Source: Cricetomys ansorgei (lineage: Eukaryota; Chordata; Mammalia; Rodentia; Nesomyidae). From it: a stretch of 64,000 nt of DNA. The stretch lies in contig JAMJFZ010001228.1 in the NCBI GenBank assembly GCA_026225945.1, positions 2,006,001-2,070,000 on the forward strand, written 5' to 3'. Made by a program: the position numbers and the translations under genes. Shown here one piece after another: positions 9,898 to 22,634 of this stretch. Under the pieces are notes generated by a model that saw nothing but the letters and a program-made list of their open reading frames with translations, searched no databases and had not been told where the DNA came from. Every line of letters begins with the position of its first letter. Position 1 is the stretch's first letter.

Positions 9898-12800
9898 GAA
9901 CCATAGTCATATCAACTTACCTGCTCCTTCTCTGGCCTCCTCTTCCTCTCCATTTCTCCTGCTTTCTCCCCCTCTCTGTTCTGAACTGCTTATCTTCTTT
10001 TATCTGTTGGTAACATTGTTCACCTAACCCCAATACTGTTTCTTGTAGAAAGTCTTCTGCAGTTACTACAAGATGTACCAATGTTAATTTCTTCTGAATC
10101 CTTTCAGACCTACAGGAAACTGCAGATGTACCTGATGATAGACAGCTGACTTAACACACACCATCTTTGGTCCCGTGCCTAGCATAAAAGCAAAGAATAC
10201 CTTATAGAACCATATCAGTGGTTCTCCCAGGCCCTGCCTCACTCCCTTAGTGGTGGAAGGTGTGACTCTGTAAATTACTGCCTTTGTGTGAGTTATACCC
10301 AGGACCTTTTTATTCAATTCCTACCACGTGGGGATAACCCAGTGGTTCTTCTCTGTGCAAACAGAAAGAGTTTCCCTCCATGAACTGAAGTCCTCACCTC
10401 CAAGATCTTGAACTTCCAAGACTTCATTCCTGTAAAAATAAATTTCTATCGGATGAAGTCATCAGGTCTATGGTATTTTTTGTTTTAATAGTCTCTGATC
10501 TCAAAGTCAGGTTTTGAAGCACCCCCTCTTTGTTAAAGAAGGCCAGGTTAATGCAGTCACTGTGGCTCTCAAATCTTATTTTCAGTTGAAGAAAAGCGAA
10601 ACTAATGAAAAAATTAAACATTAAGCCTGGTGAATGAAGAGGTTGAACTGAGGAGATGCTGACAACATTTAATTAAACAACAAACTCTTTGAAGGCACTA
10701 ATGGAAGAGTTTTACAGGATGCCTGTTTCATTTTCATAAGCACCCAGTGTGAAGCAGGCACTATATTGGCTTTTGGATTCATTATCCACCAATAAAAGCA
10801 GATATGATGCTGTAGAACTGGTCTCCACATTGCCCATAACCCTTTCCACCATTGGCTTTTTCTCGTAACTGCAGCTTCTCTGCAAACTCCAGAACACCAC
10901 TTTTAGAAGCAAATCCTATCACCCTGATAGCATTTTCTGGTTTTATTTGATCTTGAAAAACATTTCATTATGTTTAATTTAGGGAAATGAGATTTCCTTA
11001 ATTACTATCAGTAGCAGCTATTAGAGGCTCAATTACACCCGTAAATTCATTTTTAAAAGCTTTATGGTTTTCAGATAAAAAATTTCAAGATCTAACTGCA
11101 CCCATTAAAACTTACTGTCCCTCCCTCTGGTGCCAAGGCGTCCAAGAGTGAAGATAGGCTTCACAGTCCAAAGTAAATAATGCCAGTAATGGAAGATTAG
11201 CCTAAGTGGGGCTTAAAAACATTCATTTGAATAAGTCAGATATTTCATTAAATAAATCGGATCAACAGACATGTTTGTAGATTTTCTTTTTGTGGAGTTT
11301 CCCACATACTAGGATGTACAGTGTGGAAGTTCAGGCTGTCCCTGCCTGGGAATGAAGCTGTTACCTGTTCCTGTGTGGACACAGCACTGGAATGGATAAT
11401 CATGCAGTATTAACTTTTTTATGGGTACTGTTATATCTAAAGCCACTTCTACAAAAAAGATTGTAAACAGGGACCTGGTATCCTGTAATATTTTTCATCT
11501 TTTAAATTCTATCGGTGGATTCAGAAGTGATTCCAATTTTATATATTCTGGAATTGCTTTCTCATGTAATTTGATACCCATTGGCATCCATCCTGCAAGT
11601 TGCTCTTGTTGTTGGTCATGATAACATAACATCAGTGGGTTATTCTTTCCCTTATGCATTGTGAATAGACAAATAACCTTGCACCTTGAGATTTAGAAAA
11701 CATTAGAGTCTACATCAAGGCTCCCACGACAGACTTTCAGGCTCCTTCTTCACAGTCCGAATGTTTTTCCCTATAGTACCTAGAATGTTATGAGCATAGA
11801 CAAACCTTTAATGAATGTTGGTAGCTGTGGTTGACCAGTGCTTGGCTATCTACTTAATGGCAATTTTGAGCTGTGTTATAAAAACTGTCTTGGAACAAGA
11901 AAGCACCATTTGAGAAATTTTGAGGCTGGATCCTTGAGTTGCTTTAGTGTGATGTAAAATCATGTCCCTCGAGGGGAGTGGAATGTTGACTGATACTAAT
12001 GGAAATTGTAAATACACTCTTTCTGTCTGTCATGGGTAAACCATGCAGATTCAAACAGTTAAAAATCACCATCCACAGAGTCATTTCTTGCTAATAAACC
12101 TGAAGTCAAGGACATGCTATAACTTACTTAAGGTCTATGCATGGAAAGGTGTCTTGTTTTGGTTTGTTTGTTGTGTTTGGAAGAATTTTATACTATTCTC
12201 AATTTAATTTAACTTTAACCTCTGATCACCTACCAATGGAGAGCAGAACTGTGCTCTTCAGGAATTTGGTGTTTGAGTGAAGTGGTATTAGAAGGATACA
12301 AGGTGCATGTATGTCCCATTCTTAGATATGTGGACACTGACTACCTGCACGGAGTCCTGATTCCAGTTGTGTTTAGAGATTGAATTATGTTTGAAAAAAT
12401 TAGAAAGAAAATGCTTTATTTATGTATGTGGGTACATATGTGTGTACCCCTAGAGCCATCTGGCTGGCCCAAGGCCAGAGAGCTTGTTTTTTTAGAAAGT
12501 ATGAGAGCTCCAGATCAAAGCATGCTCTGTGGAGGGGACCTCCCAGTCCAGCAAGTTAATTGTGAAAGCAGGTGCTTGCTGTTTGAGAACAGGATCTGGA
12601 ACGATGATTTTATGAAACAGAGTCATTATTGTTTCTATTTTGTAGCAGTGCCTCTTCTTCATTTTCTATAGCTGTTACTTTTAATGGCTTCATCACAGAA
12701 CTCACACAAATGAGTGTGTGAGTTGTGTGTCTCCCATGCTCTGAAACATAATCAAGGACCAAGGCATGTTAATTGTTACTCTCTGAGAGCTTGCGATTCA

Positions 12801-13364
12801 GTAGTTGTCTGTTTTAATAAAGTCTTGCTACAGTGGAGCGATCCAGCTGTAAGGACCATGTAAATATTGTAATAAGCACCAGAGCTGGTGTGATCTTTTC
12901 TAATACTTAGAGAGAGTAGTTTTTCATGCTGTCAACTCTCAGGAAAGCTGCAATCAGCCAAAGAGTTGTTTGTCAATGCCTGGGTGTATTTTGTAAGAAA
13001 GTATTGATTACCGAGTGAAAAACATTTAGTTTTAACAGCAATCAATGAATAGCAGACAAAAGGACATCTGAAGTTTTGAAGTCTTTAAAATATGAGCCAA
13101 ACACAGGATCTGGGGAATTACTGGTAGATTGCCGGACCCGAGGGTTGCACACATTCCAGACTGCTCACTTTTGCTTCTCTCCTAAACCAACTTAGATGTG
13201 AAGGTGGAGACGGGGGAACTGACTGTGCAGGAACATTGACTTAGCACACAGTAAAAGAAAAGCAGATGACACTTTCTTCTCTATTCTACACAACTCAATG
13301 GTTCTACTATGCATTCTCAGATATGCAATTCTCTCCTTATAAAGAAGTTTTATGTAATTTTGAA
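9898..13364. other. Long repeat-poor intron block
   Basis: About 3.4 kb with no SINE, LTR or L1 I can name. It is AT-rich, with several TTAATTAA-like and TAATT motifs around 10.6-11.1 kb. The frames present are short and unlike known proteins. Confidence 0.5.
10600..11125. promoter_or_regulatory. Candidate conserved noncoding block
   Basis: Repeat-free, AT-rich, with TTTAATTAAAC, TTAATTACTATC and CAATTACACCC motifs of homeodomain type, ending near CCCTCTGGTGCC. Only composition supports this; conservation is not testable here. Confidence 0.25.
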
Positions 13365-13540
13365 TTATGTGTATGTGTGTTTGTGTAGAAGTCTGTACAC
13401 ATATGTCCAAGTGCCCCAAGAGACCAGTGTTGGATCCTCCTGAAGCAGAAGTTACAGACAGTTGTTAGTTGCCTATCGATTTAGGTCCTTTGGAAGAGCA
13501 GCAAGCACTCTACCACCAAGCTATCTCTCCATGCCTATTT
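13365..13540 (-). repeat. B3/B2-family SINE
   Basis: GTGTTGGATCCTCCTGAAGC, GAGCAGCAAGCACTCTACC and CAAGCTATCTCTCCATGCC are the reverse-complement SINE head and body. Confidence 0.65.
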
Positions 13541-13795
13541 CTCTACGCATGCATGTGTGTATGCATATGTACTTTCACATCTGTGTGGTATGCATACAAG
13601 TGTGACGTTAGTCCTCAGGTGCCTCCTACAATTTTTGTTTTGAGACAAGGTCTCTCATTGACCTGAAACTTCACTGTGCAGGTCAGGCCAGGGGCCTGTG
13701 AGTTTCCAGAAGTTGACTCATTTCCCCTTCCATCCCACCATTGCTGGGACTACAAGCCCAGGATTATAAGCACTTGTCACCTCCCCCGGGACTTA
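13541..13795 (-). repeat. B4-type SINE
   Basis: TTTTGAGACAAGGTCTCTCA, GTGCAGGTCAGGCCAG and TTGCTGGGACTACAAGCCC are reverse-complement B4/B1-like body sequence. Confidence 0.65.
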
Positions 13796-13814
13796 TGAAT
13801 TTTATGTATTTATT

Positions 13815-14232
13815 TGTGTGTGTGCGTGCTCATGCGTGAAAGTGTGCCTGGTATGAGAGTCTGGGCACAGGTTTGTCACATGCAGGTTTGCAGGCCAGAG
13901 GGCAACTTCTAGGAGTCAGTTCTTCACTTCCATCTTGTTGAGACATGGTTACTCTTGTTGTTTCTGCCACTGCGAAGGGTACTCTAGGCTCACACTCACA
14001 TTCTCCTGTGTCCACATCCTACCACACTGTAGCAGCAATTGGATTGTAGACACGCCACCGCATCTGACCTCTTCCTCGGACCACCCATCCTAGATGACAG
14101 TGCTTTTTTACACCGAGCCATCTCCCCAGATCCTCGATTGACATGTTTGATGTGGCTTCTGGGGATCTGAATTCGGGTCCACGCATTCACAAGCAATCAC
14201 ATTTCTGACTGAGTCGTTGTCTTCCCAGCCCT
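13815..14232 (-). repeat. B4-type SINE
   Basis: GTGTGTGCGTGCTCATG, GGCCAGAGGGCAACTTC, GTTGAGACATGGTTACTC, CTTCTGGGGATCTGAATTCG and CTGAGTCGTTGTCTTCCCAG. Another short SINE-like end at about 14085-14130 suggests a nested or duplicated piece. Confidence 0.7.
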
Positions 14233-14388
14233 GTTTGCTTTTAATGAGTGTCTAAACTTAAATTTTTGTGTCAGCTTTGGAAAAAAATTTATATGGAAAA
14301 GCATTGAAAGAGCTGACATCTGTCAGCATGAAATCTTGCAGACTATTATTAGAGACTTTGAGATAAAGAAAGTATGCATTTGTCTGTC

Positions 14389-14750
14389 TATATTAGTTAC
14401 TTTTTTATAACTACAGAGATATAGTTGATATGGGCCACTTACAATGTAAAGGAGAGATTTTAAGTCCTCAAGTTCAAATCCAAGATCATGTAGACCACAT
14501 GTCTCTGGTAGGGGTGGGATGTTGTTGCCAGAGCTCAGTTTAGAAGGGAGTACCCACATCTGGACTCAGGAAGCAGAGAGACAGAGCTGGTGGAGGTCCC
14601 ACAATTCATTTGAGAGATGTCTTCAATGACTTCTAGGTGTATTTCACTAGATCCCACCTCTTAAAGGTTCATAGTACCATTTACAGTATGACCTTGGGAA
14701 CCAAGTGTATTACAAATGGACACTTGAGGAATAGTCAGTATCCAAATCAA
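14389..14750 (-). mobile_element. Solo LTR-like element, same group as 62065-62412
   Basis: TATTAGTTACTTTTTTATAA at the left, AGCAGAGAGACAGAGCTGG, TAGATCCCACCTCTTAAAGG and GGGAACCAAGTG near the right match the reverse complement of the rodent LTR whose + copies lie at 61.2 and 62.1 kb. Confidence 0.6.
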
Positions 14751-15224
14751 TAATTTAAATTCAATACCCAAACCATAGTAACGACTAAGCAGTCATTTGT
14801 CTATATGTTATGGTCAATATTCAAAACTATCTAATGGTCAAATTAGGTAGACATGAAATTGGCTCTTCGTAAATTGTTGTTGAGTTCAAGTACTAACTAA
14901 CTGTGACAGCAAGTATCCATGGAAGCCAATCTCCCTCCAGAGACGGGAAATGTCCATGCCTTTCTGAGAATAAGAAGAGCTTCTGGCTAATGGCTCAACA
15001 CTAAAGGCTAAGATGTGATTCTGTGTATTACATGAACCTGGTGCCTCTGTGCAGCGATGTAATCATGGGGATAGATAACAGATTTGTTCCCAACACACTG
15101 ACAAGCACAGATATTAGATGTTTCAGAGCTACAAAAAGCTTTATCCTTTCTTCAAAGCACAACCTGAAAATTTCATTCAATGTAGGGGAAGGGGTATTGC
15201 TTACCATTCTAGTGGCAGAGTGAA

Positions 15225-15560
15225 CCTGGGAGAGCAGGGCCTAAAAATGAGGCAGACAAAAGTCTCATGAAATAGACAATTTTATTCAGAGCATCAGATT
15301 CTTTATATGCTTAAGGGTTAAGAAGAGTCCCATTTTTTTAAAGTGTACAATCACAGGGACAAGTCGCATGTGGCAAAATTAGGTTTCTTCATAGAGGTAT
15401 ATAAACAAATGACAATAACCAACTGTAATGAATAATCTGAAGTAAACTCACTCCTAGCTGCTATACCTGGGAGGAGCACAAAAACCCATTCCAAAACAGT
15501 TCCATGTTCTCAAGAAACAGGTCACAAGACTCTTGTTTTCTTGGAGTTTTCTTGCAAGCT
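15225..15560 (-). mobile_element. Possible LTR fragment
   Basis: AGACAATTTTATTCAGAGCA contains a reverse-strand AATAAA in LTR-like context. Internal order is not diagnostic; family unknown. Confidence 0.3.
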
Positions 15561-16080
15561 TTCAAAATTCTTGCACAACTCCATTCTTGGATTGTGTATC
15601 AGGCTGTTTTTGTTTCTCAATAACCAAGAAGTGTTACCCAGCACCAAAGTTTCTGGGGAATGTAAAAAATTTAAATAGAAGAACAAAAAAACAATTAACC
15701 AACAAACAAAAATACAGTAGATTACTTTCTAGCAAAAGGACACTTCAGATTAACTCCTTGCGAACTATAAATCTTGATCAGGGCTCTACAAACTATAACT
15801 TCACTGTCTCCCTTCCCACCCATTTATGTTTCTTTTTGAGACGGTATCTCACTCTGCAGCCTTTCAGTTCACATCATCTCTCTGCCTCAGTTTCCCAAGT
15901 GCATACATATTTGTAGTTTGATTGAGGTATACACATACACATTCATTCATTGATTGTTTGTGTCCGATTTCATGATCCAGGGTACACCTGAGCAGTTGAA
16001 ACAGAAAGATAACTTGTAAAGCCTTGGGTATTTAGCATCTGGTACCCTGATGAAATATTCCTTGTTAAAATTACTGCATC
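15561..16080. other. Unique intron, nothing recognised
   Basis: A 127-codon frame at 15533-15916 has no homology I can recognise and no flanking splice evidence; I do not call it a gene. Confidence 0.45.
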
Positions 16081-16082
16081 TA

Positions 16083-16268
16083 TTTGTTTGTTTGTTTGTT
16101 TATTTATTTATTTATTTATTTATTATACATGTGTCACAGTATGCATGCAGAAGTCAGAGGACAACCTGTGGGAGTTGGTTTTGCTTCCTCCATGTTCAGG
16201 GATTTTGAACTCAGGCCATCAGGCTGAGAGGCAAGCGCCTTTACTCACTAAACCATCTGACAAGGCCC
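16083..16268 (-). repeat. tRNA-derived SINE (B2/B3/B4 superfamily)
   Basis: A (TTTA)n/(GTTT)n left end is the reversed tail. GAAGTCAGAGGACAACCTG, TTTTGAACTCAGGCCATCAG and CACTAAACCATCTGACAAGG are the reversed body and head. Confidence 0.8.
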
Positions 16269-16794
16269 CTTTCTCTCTCTCCCTCCCCCCTTCTCTCGCT
16301 CCGTCTTCCTCCCTACCCCTCTCTTAAACTGTTTTACACAGTTTAAGGCCTCCAACAAGGTCTTAGAAGGGAGAGACTTAAACGCTTCAGCTGGCTCAGT
16401 AGTTGATTTACTAGAAGAAGAAAAAAAAAACTCCCAAGAGGCCATCGCATTCTAGATTCCTGAAGCCATATTGTCTATCCAGAAGCTCTGACCCCCTCAC
16501 CCCCCACCCTGCTCTCCTACTCATATGCTTGTAGCTTTAGGTGCTGAATAATCACACACAAAGAAGACCGGGTTGGAAACAGTACCCACTGTCCACCAGC
16601 TCTCATTCTTTATCAACTCTGTGACTACTGTCTCTGCTGTGAGGAAAGTGCTTAGAATCAGCGAGGCTTTATCTGAAATCATCACTTGTAATGTTAGGAA
16701 TAGGTCCCTCTTATTTTGATTCATTTAATTTGTCCCGTAATTGTTTTACCAATTTCTCCATGAACAAAGAGGGCATGCTTTTTAAAAAATTAGT

Positions 16795-17265
16795 TAATTA
16801 TTGTTCACTGTTTCATACACACATCTAGTGTCTTTTAATCATTTTCATCCCTCTCACCCTCTCTCACACCTTTGCCTTTCCTGATGAACCCCTTCTTCTT
16901 CCAAACAAGCCCCCACAGAGTTTAATTACTGGTGCTTGCTTGCTGAGCAAAAACGAGGCAGCTTACAACTGGCTACAGTACTAAACAGAATGACTTCCAA
17001 GAGCCATTAACTGCCAGTAGTTCCTTCAAGGAGGGCTGGGCCTCATGGACCCTCCCCCACCCAGGATGAACCGTTCTCAGACTGGGTCTTGTGCAGAGAA
17101 GCAAAGCTGCAGTGGGTTCATGGGTGCAGCGGCTATGTCACATCCAGACAACACCATTTGCTCCGCATTCCCCCGCCGTCTTGACTCTGACGCTCATTCT
17201 GCCCCCTCTCCCACAGTGTTTCCGGAGCCTCTGAGGGCGTCATGTAGCTGTTCCACTTAGGGCCA
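16795..17265 (-). mobile_element. Lx-type LINE-1 3' UTR fragment
   Basis: TTAACTGCCAGTAGTTCCTT, GACTGGGTCTTGTGCAGAGA, GCGGCTATGTCACATCCAGA and CAACACCATTTGC match the reverse complement of muroid L1 3' UTR. No ORF2 is present. Confidence 0.65.
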
Positions 17266-17364
17266 AGCACTCAACAGGACAAGCAAGTGCTTATCCTCAG
17301 CACTTGCACCAGTTATGAGGCTCTGCGACAACTACTTCCCAAAGGTGTATTTAAATATCACTCT

Positions 17365-17580
17365 TCCGTTGTTCTGAGATGGGGTGTCCCGTAGCCCGGA
17401 TGGACTTCCAGCTGGCCTAGGCCAGTCATAAACTTGAGGCCCTGATCCTCCAGCTTCTACTTCTGGAGCATCTGGGATTCCAGACATCTCTGCCTCCGAA
17501 AGACCATCGTAGATAGCTCAAACCTGGGGTTTCTGGTAGACTAGCAATCTACCCACTAAGCTACACCCCCAGCACTGAGA
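17365..17580 (-). repeat. B1-like/B4 SINE
   Basis: GAGATGGGGTGTCCCGTAGC, CCAGCTGGCCTAGGCCAG and TGGGATTCCAGACATCTC are B1-like in reverse. CCCACTAAGCTACACCCCC is the reversed ID-type head. Confidence 0.65.
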
Positions 17581-18207
17581 TTCACTTTAAATGCCCACAC
17601 GTTTCCTTGTCTTATACACTATCGCAGAGCTGTTGGTACTAGCTGTAGTGCGGTATTGGTGCTTTGAAACATAGCCTTGTTGCATAGATAGGTTCCTTCT
17701 ATAGTAAGAATAAAAACAAAAACAGAATCTCCTTGGTATAGTGTTTATTTGTGATAACAACTGCTTGTAAGAGATGTTCATTCAGTACACTGACCTCTCT
17801 GTCATTAATGGGTCCTTTGTAATTCCTCCTGACCTCAGAGGTGAAGCCACTGTGTATGAATGCCACGGCTGTTCCTTAGTGGCTAACAGTCACAAACTGG
17901 AAGCTTCAGCATTGTGCATGTTCAGCCTGATCTTTTGGTAATACTTCCTGGGAATCCAAAGCTCTTTAAAACATGTTTGTTGAACAATGTATTAATTTTC
18001 TCTATCTGTGGGAGGGAAGGAGTCCTATTTATAACATACAAAGCCTGGGAAAAACTTAGATTTTAGCGTTATGATTTCCTGAAAAAGGTTAAATTTTCCT
18101 AGAGAGATTTTCAGATATTAATATAGTGATAATGAAAATGTTTGGTACTTAGTTTCACAGTGTTATATTTAGGGACAGATTTATATCTGAGCTCATATTC
18201 ATGTATA

Positions 18208-18242
<35 letters not shown>

Positions 18243-18954
18243 ATTTATAAATGCAAGTGCAAGGCGAGCATATAAATCTCTCTAACCTAGAAGCAAGCAT
18301 CCCCTTGTCCTTGGTAACTCTCTCCTCTTCCTGCAGTCTGCAGAGAGTGACATTAGGAATGGATTGATCTTTGTGCTTAGCTAGAGAGACCTGGGATGTA
18401 CCTGGTCACTGTGGACAAATAAGCATCTTTAGGGCCTCTTTGTTCTTAACAACCTAAAGCACTTTTCCAAGATTTCTGTTTCCCTTTGATTGTAACCTCT
18501 GTAGCAAGGGAAAGGCACTAATGTTTCCATGTGGAAAGATAACTCCTGCTGTGTTCAGTCAGGTCTGACAGAATGTTCCAGAAGAAACCACTTGTGAGTG
18601 AAAGAGAGGTAAGTAAGCATTCAGCCAGGAGTGGGAACTAGGGAAAAGCTGGGAATTACAAAGCAGGTCCCTCTCAGCATGCTTCCTAACACTTGCTTAA
18701 AGTATTCACAGTAGGCCTGTAGCTACACTGTACGCGGTTCCTCAGTGAGGATCTGTGTCCACCCACACACTAGGCAGATGTTCTGAGAACGTTGGCTCCA
18801 GTCCCTGATGGCATATTCTTTTATGAATAGTATTTATTATGTCTTCATTTGCTTACAGCTGCTGTCACTGGGGACCTGTCCTATGGCATGACATTATCCT
18901 TCATTGATATGATTGATCAAGGGCCAGATATCCTTTGAAAAGAGCCATTCAGGG
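17581..18954. other. Mostly unique intron
   Basis: Holds an (AT)n run at 18211-18239; otherwise no repeat or exon recognised. Confidence 0.45.
18211..18239. repeat. (AT)14 microsatellite
   Basis: An uninterrupted AT run, self-complementary and able to form a cruciform. Confidence 0.95.
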
Positions 18955-19312
18955 CACTGGGGAGATGCTCAATAGGGAAAGAGTTTACCCCACAACATAA
19001 AGACCTCAGTTCAGTCCCACAACACACATTAATAAACAGCAACAACAATAACAGCAGCAACAAAACAAAAAATCCCCCCCAAAACAAGAAAAAACTGGCT
19101 CAAATTATAGCACTATGGAGGCAGAGATAGGAAGTTTCCAGGGCTTGCTTGCCAGGCAGCCTTGCCTATTTAGGGAATTTCAGACTAGTACGAGACCAGG
19201 TTTCAAAAGATAAGTTAGAGAGTGATCATGGAAGACACCCAATTTGATAGCTGACTTCTATAGGCATATGCACACACATGTGTACACACACACACGCACG
19301 CACACACACAAT
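18955..19312 (+). repeat. B4-type SINE with A-rich middle
   Basis: CACTGGGGAGATGCTCAATA head, ACAGCAACAACAATAACAGC linker, then ATGGAGGCAGAGATAGG, a diverged body and a CACACA tail. Confidence 0.7.
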
Positions 19313-19699
19313 GGTTGCTTAGATGTTCTTGTAAGAGAAAGCATTTCCCTTTTTGATTTATGAACTGTTTACTCAGCTCATATATTAGTGTTCAATGCTT
19401 TTTTTTTAAATAAAAATGATATTTCTATAAAGCTTACCTTCTAGATTACCACAAACTCAGCTTTCAGTACGTAATATCTTTACCTTATCCTAACTTTGAT
19501 AAATCTGTGAAACAGAGCACTAAAGCATTGAATTGTAGCTTGCTTATGGTTCCATGGCAATCTTTTAACTGTTCTATCTGACCTTTTCATGATGAAATGT
19601 GAACGTTTACACTTCCTAACAACTGTGAGGCAAATTGCTGGAAATTCATGTTTTAAAAAGTGTGACATTTCTCCCATAATCTGTCTGTTCAAAAACACT

Positions 19700-19882
19700 A
19701 GAGCGGTGATTCTCAGCCTTCCTAATGCTGTGACCCTTTAATATGGTTCCTCATATTGTGGTAACCCCCAACCGTAAAATTATTTTCGTTGCTACTTCAT
19801 AACTGCAATTTTGCTACTGTTGTGAATCATATATAAGTATCTGATATGCAGGTGGTCGTGACCCACAGGTTAAGAACTGCTG
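19700..19882 (+). mobile_element. URR1-type nonautonomous hAT-Charlie element
   Basis: CGGTGATTCTCAGCCTTCC at the left, TTATTTTCGTTGCTACTTCA in the middle and GGTTAAGAACTGCTG at the right. The ends are imperfect inverted repeats (CGGTTCTCAACC type). It has no transposase and is an inactive rodent DNA transposon fossil. A clear 8-bp duplication is not visible. Confidence 0.85.
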
Positions 19883-20709
19883 TACTGTGAGCCAGTCTTG
19901 TAAACATCAGACCAGTTGTTCTCAAAGCTTTGTTTGAAGAAACAGCTCTGTGTAAAGAAAAGTCTCTGCAAGGCAGTGAGAAGTGTGAAGACCATCTGGA
20001 ATGTTCTCCAGATGAATAAAAAGCATTTGTGGAAATTAATATTAATTGCCAGGATCCTGTGAGCCACTTTACAGTCGATATAAACGCTTCAGCAGTAACT
20101 TGTACAGTCAGATGTTGACATTATAATTATTCTCTTATTTTAGAAGAGTGAATAATTATCATAGCAAACACTCTAATTTCCCATACACATAATTACACCC
20201 ATTCACCAAGGAAAGACAGGAATATAAAGGGTTCTAGTCTAAATAGGTTTTTTCCTCTCTCACTGATCTACAAAATCAAGGAGGCTAAAGAGAATGAATG
20301 GGAAATGTACAGTCTTAATAAATGGAATTGCAAATACTTTGGAATGAGAGTCCTAGAAGAAATGAAATTTATGACTTAATAATTAATAAATAAAAGTGAC
20401 TGATCAGGTGAGACAAATATCAAATTGGGTTTGCAGTCTACAGGCTGTGGGGAGACATCTATGGACAGGGAACCAAAACAGAATAAACTGTATGAAGTTT
20501 TTAAAATAAAGAAAATTGTATATTATCCTAAGCATCAGAGTTAAGACTAAAAGTGGCTGTCAAATGAAGAAAAAGTGGTGGCATTTGAAAACTCAAGAGG
20601 ATTCAGTTCACTTAGCAAGTAATTGCTGCATAGTTTTGGAACACTCTAGAATGTGCTTCCATGATGGGTGGGTCTTTATCAAAGACAACTTTTATTCCCC
20701 TTCTTAACC
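19883..20709. other. Unique intron, nothing recognised
   Basis: AT-rich; no named repeat. It may include older L1 sequence leading into the 3' UTR that follows. Confidence 0.4.
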
Positions 20710-21350
20710 AAATAGTGGTTTGGAGGAGAAAGGTCTTATATGGAAACCTAGCAAATGATAGGATGATATGTAGTTTTAAAAGGTGGAGCTAAACATTCTG
20801 CATATGAGAGAAGACAGAAAGGATAAGGATCAGGAAACACTGAGGACAGGGAAGGCAGAGGGAGTGTACGAGTGGGAGGAAAGGATAGATTACTGTGGAA
20901 TGCTGTCTTCTGAGCAGGACATGGTTTTTGCACTTCACTCATAGTTATGATTACCTGCACAAAACCTACACAAATTGAGCCCAGCAATAATCTATCATGG
21001 AGGAAACAGGAGCTCTCAAAGCTCCACCCTTCTCCAAGGACCTATAGGCAGTTAATGGTGATCAGAGAGTGAGAGACATTTTTTCAGTGCTGTAGTTGCT
21101 GGTAAGTTTCTTGTGGTCTTGTAAATAACCCCTTCCTCATGCTCTTATAAATAGCTCTGATGAAATTCAACTGGTTATGAAGCAAAAAAAAAGATATGAA
21201 AGGTACAAGGGGGCCTCATTGAGAAAAGGAAGAGGACCAGTGGAGAGGGAAGAACAAGATAGATGGTAAATATGATGAAAATACCATATATACATGTGTG
21301 AGAAGGCCACAGTGAAGCTACTAAGTACAATTAAATATGCTAAGGCAAAG
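20710..21350 (+). mobile_element. Lx-type LINE-1 3' UTR
   Basis: AATGCTGTCTTCTGAGCAGG, GACCTATAGGCAGTTAATGG, TGCTGGTAAGTTTCTTGTGG, TAAATAACCCCTTCCTCATG and AAAAAAGATATGAAAGGTAC follow the muroid L1 3' UTR in order, then ATATATACATGTGTGAGAAG near the end. No ORF2 remains. Confidence 0.85.
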
Positions 21351-21640
21351 AAAAGTGGATCGGAAGGTAGGGTACACTGTAGACTAGGTGGGAATGATGT
21401 AAGAGAGACATTAAGATTGAGAAATCATGACAGGTGCGAAACATCATGGGAAAGGTATGTGAGTTTCAAGATTGAAAGATGCAAGAAAACAAGACCTCTG
21501 ACTCATGTGTAATATGGAACGAAGAGAAATGGAGCATTTTCAGGTTTGAAATGGAACTCAATCGGCTACAGAATACATTAGTTCTTCATTAGTCCTCATA
21601 AGTATAATCAGGAAAGGGACAGAACAGTGGAGATAGGAGG

Positions 21641-21686
<46 letters not shown>

Positions 21687-22630
21687 TGCACCTGCACACG
21701 CTCCAAGGCCACTCTAAAGGTATTTCATAGGATAGCTCTATAAGTCCAGATTGCTGAAGGACTGGCCCACTGCCCTTCTATGTAAGAAATATACTGTCTC
21801 CAAAGCAAAAGAAGAGGAATTTAAGAATTCAATCAAGTATGAATGCACTTAATAAAATTGATTTCCAAGAACTCCCAGGAGAGAATAATTAATAGCTACT
21901 GTTAATTGTGATCAATTAACATGACAACAGAGAAAGATCTGTGACCAAAGTAGATGAATATATTATTGACTTTATGAAAGAAGCCATTGGCCAAGTACAT
22001 GACATTGTTTGCTAAGTTCAGTTGAGAAATGAGCCTTTGGGCTAAGTATATTCAATGAAAAGATTTGTCTGTGAAGATATTGTGTCTGAATTAGGGAACT
22101 GGCTTTAGACATAAGGTTTACCATCAGATAATTTCTAAATCAAAGTCTTGAGTACTTTGGTCAGCCCCGTCATCATCAGGTACTAAATTACTTATGAGGA
22201 AATGGTTTTCAGGAAGCTTGTTGAAGTCAGAAAGTCAGTGAGGCCCTACAGAATAACCCTCTCTGGGAAATGGACCCATTGCTCATGAATGACAGTCACA
22301 AATGGCAATTTTGCTTTTGCTTTCTTATGGTAGTCTCTGGCTTCCAGAGGTCCACACCAAGGATAAAGTTCCTTGTCCCAGTATCAGTTAGATTCGAGCT
22401 TTCTGTTTAAAATTCACATAGATTTATGCTCCCTCTAGAGTCTTCTTTGTCACCCTCCTTCGTGGTTACATGATATGAAGGTCTGTTATATAAAGGTATA
22501 CATGATATACTTTTAAACAGCCTTGCTTGCTCTCCATTGGCCAAGAAAAGCATATGTCTCACTAACCCAGTGATCTGAAACCAGGTCAGTTCCCTTCAAT
22601 TATTACCAAGGGGCATCCATACTCTCACTG
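21351..22630. other. Mostly unique intron
   Basis: Contains the (CA)n run at 21644-21683; no other named repeat. Confidence 0.45.
21644..21683. repeat. (CA)20 microsatellite
   Basis: Pure CA run followed by CGCATGCACCTGCACACG. Confidence 0.95.
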
Positions 22631-22634
22631 ACTC

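Noticed and set aside
15533..15916. 127-codon + strand frame
   Set aside because: No recognisable homology, and it ends in simple sequence; probably chance.
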